From the NCBI RefSeq assembly GCF_003597395.2, contig NC_133773.1, positions 130,242,485 through 130,306,484 on the forward strand: 64,000 nucleotides of DNA, read 5' to 3'. Shown one piece after another: positions 28,871 through 40,028 of this stretch (the stretch's first letter is position 1; every line of letters starts with the position of its first letter). The notes under the pieces are model-generated. The model made no database searches. It had not been told where the DNA came from and was given only the letters and a program-made list of their open reading frames with translations. Source of the DNA: Chelonoidis abingdonii (Eukaryota > Chordata > Testudines > Testudinidae). The position numbers and the translations under genes were made by a program.

Positions 28871-30965
28871 CTCTCCAAAGAGCAGCATGAAGTTGGTTAT
28901 CCTTATTTTTCCCCCCATACACAACTACAATTATAATTGATGAAAAAATTATCCAGCATTTCTAAAATTCAGTGGCAGGGGCTGAATCTATGACCTCCAG
29001 CAGCAGCGCTTCCCACAGGTTAGATAAAATGGGTCTGAAGGAAGCAGTGTCCTTCTGTTTAGTGTAAATAATGGAAAAGGATTCTGTGAATGCAAGTTTT
29101 AGTTTAAAAAAAAAAAGTGTATGCCCCAGGAAACTTACAAATTAATGTGACCTATGAGCAAATATCTTTCTGTCACTCCCATGCAGAAGGCAGCTTGGAA
29201 TGTCATTCAGGTAAGATCTAGAAAACAACAGGAAGCAAATGAAACATCTGGTTCAGTTTCCATTCCTAGCATCTCCTGAGGCATGACTGGCAGAGGCCAG
29301 ATTTGGGATATGTCTCTGTTCTTATGTAGACTGGTATAAATCAGGAGCCAACTCTATTGAAATAAGGAGAATTTCATGAGTGTAAATCCAGTGAGAGAGG
29401 AGAATCAGGTATTGAAATACTAATGGCATGGCAAATCAGTCATCCATTCTGTGACTCAGCTTCTCCAGCTGTTAAATGGGAATAATGATATTTGCCCATT
29501 TCTGTAAAGCTTTGAGATTCACAGATGAAAAGTTCCATAGGAGACCATCACCACCATTCAGAGTTAAGTGTTTGAGTGACATACCAGATTAGTCTTTTGC
29601 TTTAGGCACAATCCTGTGAGGTGCTGAGTGCTTTTTAAGAGTCAAGGAGGCTCAATACCACAGATAATCACCCCCCATTTTCCTCCTGCCTCCCCTCCCT
29701 GTAAAATAAAGATTCATGCACACTGTAAAATAGTGTCTGGTCTCAGCCCTTCTAACTGCCTGTAAAAGATCCTTCTCTTGGGGCTGTTGTAGTTTTCAGC
29801 TAATGGCAAAAATATTAAAAACAAAACCCAAGATATCCTAAACAATTTCCAAACACGCAGCATCATTCATCATATTTTCCATATACCTTTTATAGTGCAT
29901 AGGGATAAGAGAGCTCCATAATGGCATTATAAATAAAGCAAATTAATGATGGATGCAATGCCAACACCTTGTCATTATGCAAATTGGAATGTCGGCAGAA
30001 ATAGTTATTCAACAATCCCTTCAGAAGTAACCAGACACCTAAAGCTGCTTGTTATGGCTACGTTAATTAGCGCCACATTTAAACACTTTTAATAAGCTTT
30101 TTCCTTAACCCCTGGACTCCAGGAGTCCGGATTCTAAGTGCTAATGCAAAAAAGCACTATTGCTCCAAGTAGGGGCTTTGGGGTAATGCTCAGTGCATTA
30201 AAGGGCTCAGTCCTCAGAACTGCAAAGGAGGATTCCAACAGCTGCAGTCTTGAAGTAGATTCACATAAGTGGACAGAGACAGAGCAGGTGGCAGCCAGAC
30301 TGTGCTCCCCAGATCTGTGGGGAGAGGTGCACAAGTCCTGTCCTTCCCATGTGGAAGGAGGTGCGATGCTGTCTAAAGGAAAAGGTGACCATCTACACTA
30401 ATAAGGTCACCACTGTAACAAAATTTTGATAAATCTTGCACAAAGTATGCCTTCTGAGGTATCACTGGAAAAGTTATAATCTGCTGACTATTATTATCTT
30501 ACCATAACATGCAGATCAACATTGCAGGTGGAGTTATGACATTTTGCTATATGTTTGTAACTCAAACATGCAAGTCTGAGAAATGCCCACAGGTTAGCTC
30601 TTCAGGGATAACAAAAGAACTGTAAATATGGATCTCTGAATATCATTCCCAAAGCCACCTCAAATGGCATGTACGCAGGAGGTGCCAGCAAAATTTGCAA
30701 TTCATATGAAGGACTGATGGCAAAGCACATATGCCATGGAACTGCCTGAACCATGACACAGCCAGGATTTTCTCAGCAAAAAGGGTCAAGTTATAAAAGG
30801 GGAGAACAAAGGCCCCTGGCCACCTTTTTCCTACCCCCATCTCTAGTCAATTCTAACTGAGGAAATTTCAAACAAAAGAACTGAGTTCCTATTTGGGCAA
30901 CCCAGAGAGACTTGTAGAAATGTAGCAGATGTAACATCCCTGCTATCATTTTGGACTACATGCTT
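28871..30965. other. Intergenic DNA with one candidate regulatory island
   Basis: No gene was recognised. The stretch 29760-30120 is listed separately. From 30420 to 30620 a block (TATGCCTTCTGAGGTATCACTGGAAAAGTTATAAT) resembles 46735-46760 (GAGGTATCATTGGAAAGGTTATGATTTACTGA), so both are probably copies of one dispersed repeat whose class I cannot name. Confidence 0.4.
29760..30120. promoter_or_regulatory. Candidate conserved non-coding element with octamer
   Basis: This unique AT-rich block contains a perfect octamer ATGCAAAT (29977-29984), AATTAATGATGG, ACGTTAATTAGCGCC, ATTTAAACACTTTTAATAAGC and several ATTA cores, and sits as an island between repeats about 10 kb 3' of NKX1-1. It resembles a POU/homeodomain enhancer. 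This is motif-based inference. Confidence 0.35.
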
Positions 30966-30969
30966 TGAT

Positions 30970-31490
30970 CCAATTGTAATGTATTTTGGAGTCATTGTGG
31001 ATAGTTCTCTGAAAATATCCACTCAATGAGCAATAGCAGTCAAAAAAGGTAGCAGAATGTTAGGAACCATTAGGAAAGGGATAGATATAAAGACATAAAA
31101 TATAATGCCACTATATAAATCCATGGAACAGCCACACCTTGAATACCATATGCAGTTCTGGATGCCCCATCTCAGAAAAGATATATTAGAAATGGAAACG
31201 GTACAGAGAAAAGCAACAAAAATTATTAAGGATATGGAAGTGTTCTCATATGAGAAGAGATTAACAAGACTGGGAATATTCAGCTTGGAAAAGAGATGAC
31301 TAAGGGAGGATATGATAGAGGTCTATAAAATCATGAATGATGTGGAGAAAATGTAAGCGTTATTTGCCCCCTTCACATAATACAAGAACCAGGGATCACC
31401 CAATGAAATTAATAGGCATCTGGTTTAAAACAAACAAAAGGAAGTATTTCTTCACACAACGCACAATCAATCTGGAACTCGTTGCCAAGG
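30970..31490 (+). mobile_element. Old CR1 LINE, left half (interrupted)
   Basis: C-terminal CR1 reverse transcriptase blocks can be read on the plus strand (HLEYHMQFWMPHLRKD near 31135, VQRKATKIIKD near 31200, YEKRLTRLGIFSLEKR near 31252). They run up to the CTGGAACTCGTTGCCAAGGAAT junction at about 31494, where a younger CR1 begins. The sequence resumes at 33303 exactly where it stopped (TGTTGTGAGGGCC...). It carries several disabling changes. Confidence 0.85.
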
Positions 31491-33302
31491 AATAAAGGGA
31501 AACAAGAAGACTTTTTATCAATACATTAGAACCAAGAGGAAGACCAAGGACAGGGTAGGCCCACTGCTCAGTGAGGAGGGAGAAACAGTAACAGGAAACT
31601 TGGAAATGGCAGAGATGCTTAATGACTTCTCTGTTTCGGTCTTCACTGAGAAGTCTGAAGGAATGTCTAACATAGTGAATGCTTATGGGAAGGGGGTAGG
31701 TTTAGAAGATAAAATAAAAAAAGAGCAAGTTAAAAATCACTTAGAAAAGTTAGATGCCTGCAAGTCACCAGGGCCTGATGAAATGCATCCTAGAATACTC
31801 AAGGAGTTAATAGAGGAGGTATCTGAGCCTCTAGCTATTATCTTTGGAAAGTCATGGGAGACGGGAGAGATTCCAGAAGACTGGAAAAGGGCAAATATAG
31901 TGCCCATCTATAAAAAGGGAAATAAAAACAACCCAGGAAACTACAGACCAGTTAGTTTAACTTCTGTGCCAGGGAAGATAATGGAGCAAGTAATTAAAGA
32001 AATCATCTGCAAACACTTGGAAGGTGGTAAGGTGATAGGGAATAGCCAGCATGGATTTGTAAAGAACAAATCGTGTCAAACCAATCTGATAGCTTTCTTT
32101 GATAGGATAACGAGTCTTGTGGATAAGGGAGAAGCGGTGGATGTGGTATACCTAGACTTTAGTAAGGCATTTGATACGGTCTCGCATGATATCCTTATCG
32201 ATAAACTAGGCAAATACAATTTAGATGGGGCTACTATAAGGCGGGTGCATAACTGGCTGGATAACCGTACTCAGAGAGTAGTTATTAATGGCTCCCAATC
32301 CTGCTGGAAAGGTATAACAAGTGGGGTTCCGCAGGGGTCTGTTTTGGGACCGGCTCTGTTCAATATCTTCATCAACGACTTAGATGTTGGCATAGAAAGT
32401 ACGCTTATTAAGTTTGCGGACGATACCAAACTGGGAGGGATTGCAACTGCTTTGGAGGACAGGGTCAAAATTCAAAATGATCTGGACAAATTGGAGAAAT
32501 GGTCTGAGGTAAACCGGATGAAGTTCAATAAAGACAAATGCAAAGTGCTCCACTTAGGAAGGAACAATCAGTTTCACACATACAGAATGGGAAGAGACTG
32601 TCTAGGAAGGAGTATGGCAGAAAGAGATCTAGGGGTCATAGTGGACCACAAGCTAAATATGAGTCAACAGTGTGATACTGTTGCAAAAAAAGCAAACGTG
32701 ATTCTGGGATGCATTAACAGGTGTGTTGTAAACAAGACACGAGAAGTCATTCTTCCGCTCTACTCTGCGCTGGTTAGGCCTCAACTGGAGTATTGTGTCC
32801 AGTTCTGGGCACCGCATTTCAAGAAAGATGTGGAGAAATTGGAGAGGGTCCAGAGAAGAGCAACAAGAATGATTAAAGGTCTTGAGAACATGACCTATGA
32901 AGGAAGGCTGAAAGAATTGGGTTTATTTAGTTTGGAAGAGAGAAGACTGAGAGGGGACATGATAGCAGTTTTCAGGTATCTAAAAGGGTGTCATCAGGAG
33001 GAGGGAGAAAACTTGTTCACCTTAGCCTCTAATGATAGAACAAGAAGCAATGGGCTTAAACTGCAGCAAGGGAGATTTAGGTTGGACATTAGGAAAAAGT
33101 TCCTAACTGTCAGGGTAGTTAAACACTGGAATAAATTGCCTAGGGAGGTTGTGGAATCTCCATCTCTGGAGATATTTAAGAGTAGGTTAGATAAATGTCT
33201 ATCAGGGATGGTCTAGACAGTATTTGGTTCTGCCATGAGGGCAGGGGACAAGACTCAATGACCTCTCGAGGTCCCTTCCAGTCCTAGAGTCTATGAATCT
33301 AT
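31491..33302 (+). mobile_element. Young 5'-truncated CR1 LINE nested in an older CR1
   Basis: A 1.8 kb copy with one uninterrupted reverse-transcriptase frame (31501-33216) and a short 3' untranslated part that ends in the CR1 signature GTCCTAGAGTCTATGAATCTATGAAT. It lacks the endonuclease and the first ORF because of 5' truncation, so it cannot move by itself. The uninterrupted frame indicates a recent insertion compared with the surrounding copy, which is full of disruptions. Confidence 0.9.
31501..33216 (+). CDS. CR1 ORF2 C-terminal part (reverse transcriptase), truncated
   Basis: About 571 codons are open without a stop. The visible order is a pre-RT region (GPLLSEEG near 31558), then palm/finger blocks ([17 protein letters not shown] near 31760, [17 protein letters not shown] near 31870, YRPVSLTSV near 31942). 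Next come [15 protein letters not shown] near 32046, [14 protein letters not shown] near 32149, [21 protein letters not shown] near 32320, the catalytic FADD (32413-32424), and the LHLG(R) thumb region near 32548. The CR1 C-terminal domain follows, with [13 protein letters not shown] and [11 protein letters not shown], ending at TAG 33214. All RT catalytic aspartates appear intact (YLDF and FADD). Being truncated and lacking an endonuclease, it is not an independent gene of the host. Confidence 0.85.
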   Translation, partial: NKKTFYQYIRTKRKTKDRVGPLLSEEGETVTGNLEMAEMLNDFSVSVFTEKSEGMSNIVNAYGKGVGLEDKIKKEQVKNHLEKLDACKSPGPDEMHPRILKELIEEVSEPLAIIFGKSWETGEIPEDWKRANIVPIYKKGNKNNPGNYRPVSLTSVPGKIMEQVIKEIICKHLEGGKVIGNSQHGFVKNKSCQTNLIAFFDRITSLVDKGEAVDVVYLDFSKAFDTVSHDILIDKLGKYNLDGATIRRVHNWLDNRTQRVVINGSQSCWKGITSGVPQGSVLGPALFNIFINDLDVGIESTLIKFADDTKLGGIATALEDRVKIQNDLDKLEKWSEVNRMKFNKDKCKVLHLGRNNQFHTYRMGRDCLGRSMAERDLGVIVDHKLNMSQQCDTVAKKANVILGCINRCVVNKTREVILPLYSALVRPQLEYCVQFWAPHFKKDVEKLERVQRRATRMIKGLENMTYEGRLKELGLFSLEERRLRGDMIAVFRYLKGCHQEEGENLFTLASNDRTRSNGLKLQQGRFRLDIRKKFLTVRVVKHWNKLPREVVESPSLEIFKSRLDKCLSGMV

Positions 33303-33601
33303 GAATGTTGTGAGGGCCAAAACTATAACTGGATTCAAAAAAGAATGAGATTCATTTATGGAGGATAGGTCCAGCAATGGCTGTAAGGCAAGATGGTCAG
33401 GGATGCAATCCCATACTCTGAGTGTCCCTAGGCCTCTGACTGCCAAATGCTGGGACTGGATGACAGTGGATAGATCACTTGATGATTGCCCTATTCTGTT
33501 CACTTCTTTTGAAGCATCAGGCACTGGCCTCTGCCAGAAGAGAGGATACTGGTCTAAATCGGCCATTGGCCTGACCCAGTATGGTCGTTCTTATGTTCTT
33601 A
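33303..33601 (+). mobile_element. Old CR1 LINE, right half (resumes after nested copy)
   Basis: It continues the copy left at 31490 with TGTTGTGAGGGCCAAAACTATAACTGGATTC and AGGATAGGTCCAGCAATGGC. It ends in CATTGGCCTGACCCAGTATGGTCGTTCTTATGTTCTT, the terminal CR1 motif of another subfamily than the nested one. Confidence 0.85.
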
Positions 33602-33881
33602 GAACCACTGGGAACTCCTTGGCCCCTTCCTGAGAGTTATGCCCCATGATGCTCTCTGGTTAGATGACCAACTGGTGGCATGTAGACTGTGAGAAGTTGA
33701 TATGTGATAGAAACAAAGGTGTAAGTTAAATGCTGGTGAGACGGGTAAGTTATGAGGGGATTCTGCATTAGCAGTCACCTACTCCTCGGCATGGGTGTGC
33801 AGTTCAACTCTAAATCCAGCCCTTAGGTTTTTAAGGCATCTATCACCATGCTACCTAAACACTCCTGTGGCATCCCATCTT
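33602..33881. other. Spacer between two CR1 copies
   Basis: About 280 bp of unremarkable sequence separates the nested CR1 pair from the next CR1, which is in opposite orientation. Confidence 0.4.
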
Positions 33882-36122
33882 CATAGAATCATAGAAGATT
33901 AGGGTTGGAAGAGACCTCAAGAGGTCAACTAGTCCAACCCCCTGCTCAAAGCAGGACCAACCCCAACTAAGTCATCCCAGCCAGGGGTTTATCAAGCCTG
34001 ACCTTAAAAACCTCTAAAGAAGGAGATTCCACCACCTCCCTAGGTAACCCATTCCAGGGCTTTATCACTATCCTAGTGAAATAGTGTTTTGTAATAGCCA
34101 ACCTAGTCATCCTCCACTGCAACTTGAAACCAGTGCTCCTTGTTCTGTCATCTGCCACCACTGAGAACAATCTAGCTCCATCCTCTTTAGAACTCCCCTT
34201 CAGGTAGTTGAAGGCTGCTATCAAATCCCCCCTCAGTCTTCTCTTATGCAGACTAAATAATCTTAGTTCCTCAGCCTCTCCTCATAAGTCATGTACCCCA
34301 GCCCCCTAATCATTTCGTTGCCCTCCAATGGACTCTCTCCAATTTGTTCACATCCTTTCTGTAGTGGGTGGACCAAAACTGAACACAATACTCCAGATGT
34401 GGCCTCACCAGTGCTGAATAAAGGGGAATAATCATGTCCCTTGATCTGCTCGCAGTGCTCCTACTAATGCAGCCCAATATGCTATTAGCCTTCTTGGCAA
34501 CAAAAGCACACTGTTGACTCATATCCAGCTTCTCATCCACTGTATTCCACAGGTCCTTTTCTGCAGAACTGCTGCTTAGCCAGTTGGTCCCCAGCCTGTA
34601 GCAGTGCATGGGATTCTTCTGTCCTAAGTGCAGGACTATGCACTTGTCCTTGTTGAACCTCATCAGATTTCTTTTGACCCAATCTTCCAATTTGTATAGG
34701 TCACTCTGGACCCTAACCCTACCCTCCAGCAAATCTACCTCTCCCCACAGCTTAGTGTCATTCGCAAACTTGCTGAGGGTGCAATCCATCCCATCATCCA
34801 GATCATTAATGAAGGTGTTGAACAAAACTGGTCCCAGGACCAACCCCTGGGGTACTCTACTTGATACCAGCTGCCAACCAGACATCGAGCCATCGATCAC
34901 TACCCACAGAGCCCGACGATCTAGCCAGCTATCATTCATCCAACCCATACTTCTTTAACTTGCTGGCAAGAATAGTGTGGGAGACCATATCAAAAGCTTT
35001 GCTTAAGTCAAGATATATCACATCCACCGCTTTCCCCATATCCGCAGAGACAGTTATCTCATCATAGAAGGCAATCAGGTTGGTCAGGCATGACTTGCCC
35101 TTGGTGAATCCATGTTGACTGTTCCTGATCACCTTCGTATCCTCCAAGTGCTTCAAAATTGATTCCTTGAGGACCTGCTCCATGATTTTTCCAGGGAGTG
35201 ACTGGCCTGTAGTTCCCTGGATTCTTCTTCTTTCCTTTTTTAAAGATGGGCACTACATTAGCCTTTTTCCAATCATCCAGGACCTCCCCCGATCACCATG
35301 AGTTTTCAAAGATAATGGCCAATGGCTCTGCAATCACATCAACCAACTTCCTCGACACCCTCGGATGCAGTATATCCGGCCCCATGGCCTTGTGCATGTC
35401 CGGCTTTTCTAAATAGTCCTTAACCTGTTTCACCACAGAGGGCTGATCACCTCCTCCCCATATTGTGCTGCCCAGTGCAGCTGTTTGGGAGCTGACCTTG
35501 TCTGTGAAGATGGAGGCATAAAAAAGCATTGAGTACTTCAGCTTTTTTCACATTATCTATCACTAGGTTGCCTCCCCCATTCAGTAAGGGTCCCACATTT
35601 TCTCTGACCTCCTTCTTGTTGCTAACATACCTTATAAACCCTTCTTGTTACCCTTCACATTCCTTGCTAGCTGCAGCTCCCATTGTGCGTTGGCCTTCCT
35701 GATTACACCCCTGCAGGCTCACACAATATTTTTATACTTCTCCCTAGTCATCTGTCCAAGTTTCCACTTCTTGTAAGCTTCCTTTTGTGTATAAGCTCAC
35801 TGAAGATTTCTCTGTTAAGCCAAGCTGGTCACCTGCCATATTTGCTATTCTTTCTGCACATCAGGGTGGTTTGTTCTTGTACCCTCAATAAGGCTTCTTT
35901 GAAATACAGCCAGCTCTCCTGGACTTCTTTCCCCCTCATATTAGCCTCCCAGGGGATCCTGCCCATCAGTTCCCTGAGGGAGTCAAAGTCTGTTTTTCCA
36001 AAGTCTAGGGTCCATATTTTGTTGCTCCCTTTTCTTCCTTGTGTCAGGATCCTGAACTCGACCATCTCATAGTCATGGCTGCCCAGGTTGCCACCCATTT
36101 CTACATCCCCCTACCAGTTCTT
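33882..36122 (-). mobile_element. CR1 LINE, 2.2 kb, reverse strand, inactive
   Basis: The 3' end lies at 33882 (on the plus strand TCATAGAATCATAGAAGATTAGGGTTGGAAGAGACC). Reading leftward from 36122 one finds in order the linker between endonuclease and RT (HDYEMVEFRIL near 36070, LGRIPWE-like near 35960), KPDMHKAMGPDILHPRV near 35410, [16 protein letters not shown] near 35245, [17 protein letters not shown] near 35110, and [14 protein letters not shown] near 35010. Next are SRVPQGLVLGPVLFNTFINDL near 34850, an FAND box at about 34763 instead of FADD, and the C-terminal blocks. Frameshifts and the lost aspartate make it inactive. It is younger-looking than the old copy at 30970 but older than the nested one. 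Confidence 0.9.
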
Positions 36123-39100
36123 CCTCTTCTTTGGCATTGCATAACTTACACTCTCATTTATATCTCCTCCCAGTGTAGCCCTGTGAATGTATTTGGATGC
36201 AGTGGGCGAGCTGCAAGTGCAGTTGTGTCTAAGCTATGTTGTGTGCACAGCTGTGTTTGTATGAGGACAGACTCTGCCTGGCTACCCTCAATCCGAGCTG
36301 GGAGCAGCTCCTTAAGTTATGCTGTCTGTTACTAAACTAGTTTCTGGAGGAATTCCTGAGATTCAGCACTTCTTTCTGCTATGGGGCTGATTTGACAATA
36401 ATGCCAAGTGTCAGAGCCTGGTCCATAGCATGCTTATCAGCCGCTTAGCATTCTATTAAATGGAAAATGTATTTTTCCTTCTAATAAGAGAAGCTCTCCT
36501 TCTTGGTGGCTATTTATGGTAACCCACTAGTGCTCTGATGCTACATGGAGAAGTTTGGAGTATGATCCCATGTTCTTACAGAGCCCCTTGCAGGACAGGG
36601 GCCCAGGGCAAAAAAAAATGTACTTCTAGAGATCACAGCTAAGAAACTTGAGGGGTTAGAGCTTCCTGATTGAAAGCTACAGCTAGGACCAGATTGCTAA
36701 GGCCACAACTAGCTGCAGTTGTAAAAACACTGAATTCTCTTAGTTTGCAGCCTGGGATGAATATGGCCCCTGACATCTTGGGTCAGTAGTTTTTAAAATT
36801 GCCCAACCTGAAGGAGGATAGCTTTCAGTCACACATCTCACAGATGCCAGGTTCACCTTGTTTATAGCATGCTTGGCTGCATGGTTTGCAGTAGCTCTCA
36901 ACCATTCCCATTCTCCCCTTACCCAGTTTCTCTCTGCCTTTGAGCAAACACAAAATGCTGCTTTCCTTGCAAACCCAGGGTTGGGGACTCAGTCTCCCTC
37001 CTAGCAGGTTGTGTCAAGCTATTCTGAAGTTTAGATGACACCTTAAACTGCATGGTCATCATCCATTGATCACGAGTTTCCAAAGGTTAGAAATAGGGAC
37101 CCCAGAAAGCAATCGTGCACCTCTTTCCCAAGAGAAAACTATTGGAAAATAAAGTACAGGGATATATTTGCTTTCAGCTATTTATGCTTAGTAAAAAACT
37201 AACCTCACACTTTGACCTTTCATGTTTGTATTGCACAGCTCTAGCAAACACTCATCCGAAAGACTGCTCTGGCATAGTGCAGATCAGTCCCATACATTTT
37301 CCTTTATTTCACTCTATTTCAAACCCACAAAAGTTAACAGTGAAAATGATCAGTTTTCTAACCTCACCCTCTGCCAAGCACTTCCTTCAGAACCCAGGCA
37401 GCGGCAGAAAACTCATGGCTGGTATCTTTGCATTCTAGAAGTCACTCCCCAGCATCAAGTTGCATGTTCAGGTGAGAATCATCAGAGAGAAGATACAGAT
37501 GGCATCAATCCTCCTTACACTGCAGTTAAAACAGCACAGCTGGCTAGGCGTAGCTGTTCCCTGCTCAATAGCCACCACATCCTTCCAGGAGGGCAAAACA
37601 CTCAACCTTTATTACAGCTACTCTCCTGTTTTGGTATGGTACAAGTGTTCATAGCTACACATTCAAGTGTACGTGCATAACTTATGTTTCCAGTTACTTG
37701 CAATTGTACATATCCAGTTATGGAAACTATCAGACAGTTCCCTACTATGCTGTTTGCTTTTTGTTAGATTATGTGGGGTATGTGATAGGCTGGCTCTCAG
37801 TTACTGCAGTTTATTCCCTTCTTTACTGTTAACATGGAAATGTCCAAAGCATAGTCAAGGGCTTAAAACAAAAAAGCCTGTGGAATCCTCAGATGGAGCC
37901 CACAGCTCCTTTCTAAGTTGATCAGCTTGAATGTTTTAACTAATAAAAGTAGATGAACAACTAACCAACCGTTTCTTTTAATCTAGCAAGGAGGATTCAT
38001 GAACAGGGATATTTGGCAGTACAAACTGATTTTTAGTTATAAACCCAATGGGCCAAATCATCCCTAACATAATACCACTGGCATGAGTGGAGTTACCCTG
38101 CCAATGACTGGCTCACTGCAGCCCCAGTGTTGTAAAAACCTACAGATGTGAAGAACTCCACTGATCTTAAAACGTTTGCAGGGTCAGGGCCCTATGTAAA
38201 TATGTCCATTTGGTACCCCTCCTTTAAAGCTTTTTAAAACATTTCTTCTAGAAGTGGGGCTGGGCAGGAATTGCAGAGATGACTGGGGAAATAAATTAAG
38301 CCTCTTGGTCAATTATTAGTTTCTCCTGATTTGCAAATTTGACTGGTGCAAGGGACGGATATACAGGTAAGACTGTAGATACTGCTTAGATTATAAGGGG
38401 CAGGCAGAAATAAGAAGAGTTAGCTCACAGAAACAGAGGCTGGCTAGGTTAGAGAGATGTATACAGCACAGGGATTCTTTGAGTGTGTTCCCTTTAAGAA
38501 GCAATAGGCATATAAAACACCCTGGAAAGTTTGGCTAGAAAAGGCGGTACTATTACATAGTGATTAAAGCTGGGTTTTTTTCAGTAACTAATAAGAGGGA
38601 GCCAGGGAGGAGGAGGAGGAGGAGGAAGGGGGGAAGATTCAGCAACAGGAAGTATTTGATTGAAGAGTGAATTCTTGGTAGTAAATCACTGACATTGGGG
38701 GAAAGAGAGTTGATAGCTGAGACAAGAGAGAACTGACAGGTCTGAGGAGTAGACTGGCTGCTTCTGGAAGATTCCTTCTGTTTGCTCCCCAAAAGGTCTT
38801 CTACTGAAGCAAGAGTAAGGAGAACACATAAGCAACAGCCAGAGAGAAAACTCTGGCTGATAGTATCCTTCCTTCAAAATCTATTCCTAAAACAGCCCCC
38901 AAACCCAGGAAAGGGAGATGAACAGAAGGTTTTGTGAAATCTACTTGGGCCCTGGCTTGGCCAAGCTAATTAGTGGGTGGCACTCTGATACTCCAATGAT
39001 AGGTGCTGGTATAAAACTCTGACAGATAAAATCAGAGGGGATGATTACAGATGCACATGATCTTGAAATCTGGTATGTATGTGCTGGGTCCATGAATTCT

Positions 39101-39376
39101 CTTCATAGTAAAATAGTCTGAGGTTAGGGGATGATGGATTAATCTGGCAGGGGAGAAATGTGTTCCTAAATACACAGGCAGAATACAATGAATGAGGGGG
39201 AAATGCATGGCAATGTTCAGAGATGTCTGGGCTGGTGCAAAGGCATTTTATAATGGAGTGTATTTTTATAGAGCTTTCTGAAACCCATCAGGTTTCTCTA
39301 GCTTCCAAGGCAAAACATCAAAATAGATCCCATGTGGAAGTGGTGAAATCCAACTTCAGAATGGAGGTGGCAGTGA
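36123..39376. other. Intergenic DNA, no gene recognised
   Basis: About 3.2 kb with short open frames only (the longest is 152 codons at 37222, without family resemblance and with ordinary composition). A GGA microsatellite lies at about 38607-38631. No clear transposon was identified, although old unrecognised repeats are likely. Confidence 0.4.
38607..38631. repeat. (GGA)n microsatellite
   Basis: About seven GGA/GAG units (GGGAGGAGGAGGAGGAGGAGG) in otherwise purine-rich intergenic DNA. Confidence 0.8.
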
Positions 39377-40028
39377 ACATAAGAACTGCCATACTGGGTC
39401 AGACCAATGATCCATCTAGCCCAGTATCCTGTCTCCAACAGTGGCCAGTACCAGCACTTCAGGGGGAGTGGACAGAACAGGGCAGTTGGAGTGATCCAGC
39501 TATCTTTTCCTTCTGGCAGTCAGAGATTTAGAGTTGTCCCAAGCACAGAGTTGCATCCCTGATCATCTTGGCCAATAGCCATTTATGGATCTAGCCTCCA
39601 TAAACTGATGTAATTCTGTTTTGAACCATTATACTTTTGGCAATTATAGCTTCCCATGGAAAGGAGTTCCACAGGTTAATTGTATGCTGTGTAAAAAAAA
39701 GTACTTCCGCTTGTTTGTATTAAATCTTCTGCCTATTAATTTTATCAGGTGACCCTTTTTTCTATATTATGGGAAAGGGTAAATAACCCTTCTTTATTCA
39801 CTTTTTCCTCACCATTTGTGATTTGATAGATGGCTATCATATCCTCCCTTAGCCATCTTTATTGTCAGATGAACAGTCCTAATCTTCTTAGTCTCTCCTC
39901 GTAGGGAAGCTGTTCTATTCCCTTGATCATCTTTGTTGCCCTTCTCTGAACCTTTTCTAGTTCCACTGTATCCTTTTTGAGTTGTGGCAACCAGAACTGG
40001 ACACAGTATTCATGGTGCGGGTGTACCA
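39377..40028 (-). mobile_element. CR1 LINE, 3' segment of an interrupted copy
   Basis: On the plus strand it starts CATAAGAACTGCCATACTGGGTCAGACC (the CR1 3' end in reverse) and passes through the C-terminal coding region: minus-strand [11 protein letters not shown] near 39900, [15 protein letters not shown] near 39940 and [16 protein letters not shown] near 40010. It stops abruptly at ACCATGGA, where GC-rich foreign sequence begins. The element continues at 40946, 41908 and 43140. Confidence 0.85.

Noticed and set aside
37222..37680. 152-codon frame at 37.2 kb
   Set aside because: The peptide has no domain or hydrophobic pattern of note, neighbouring frames are equally open, and no splice or promoter signals stand out.
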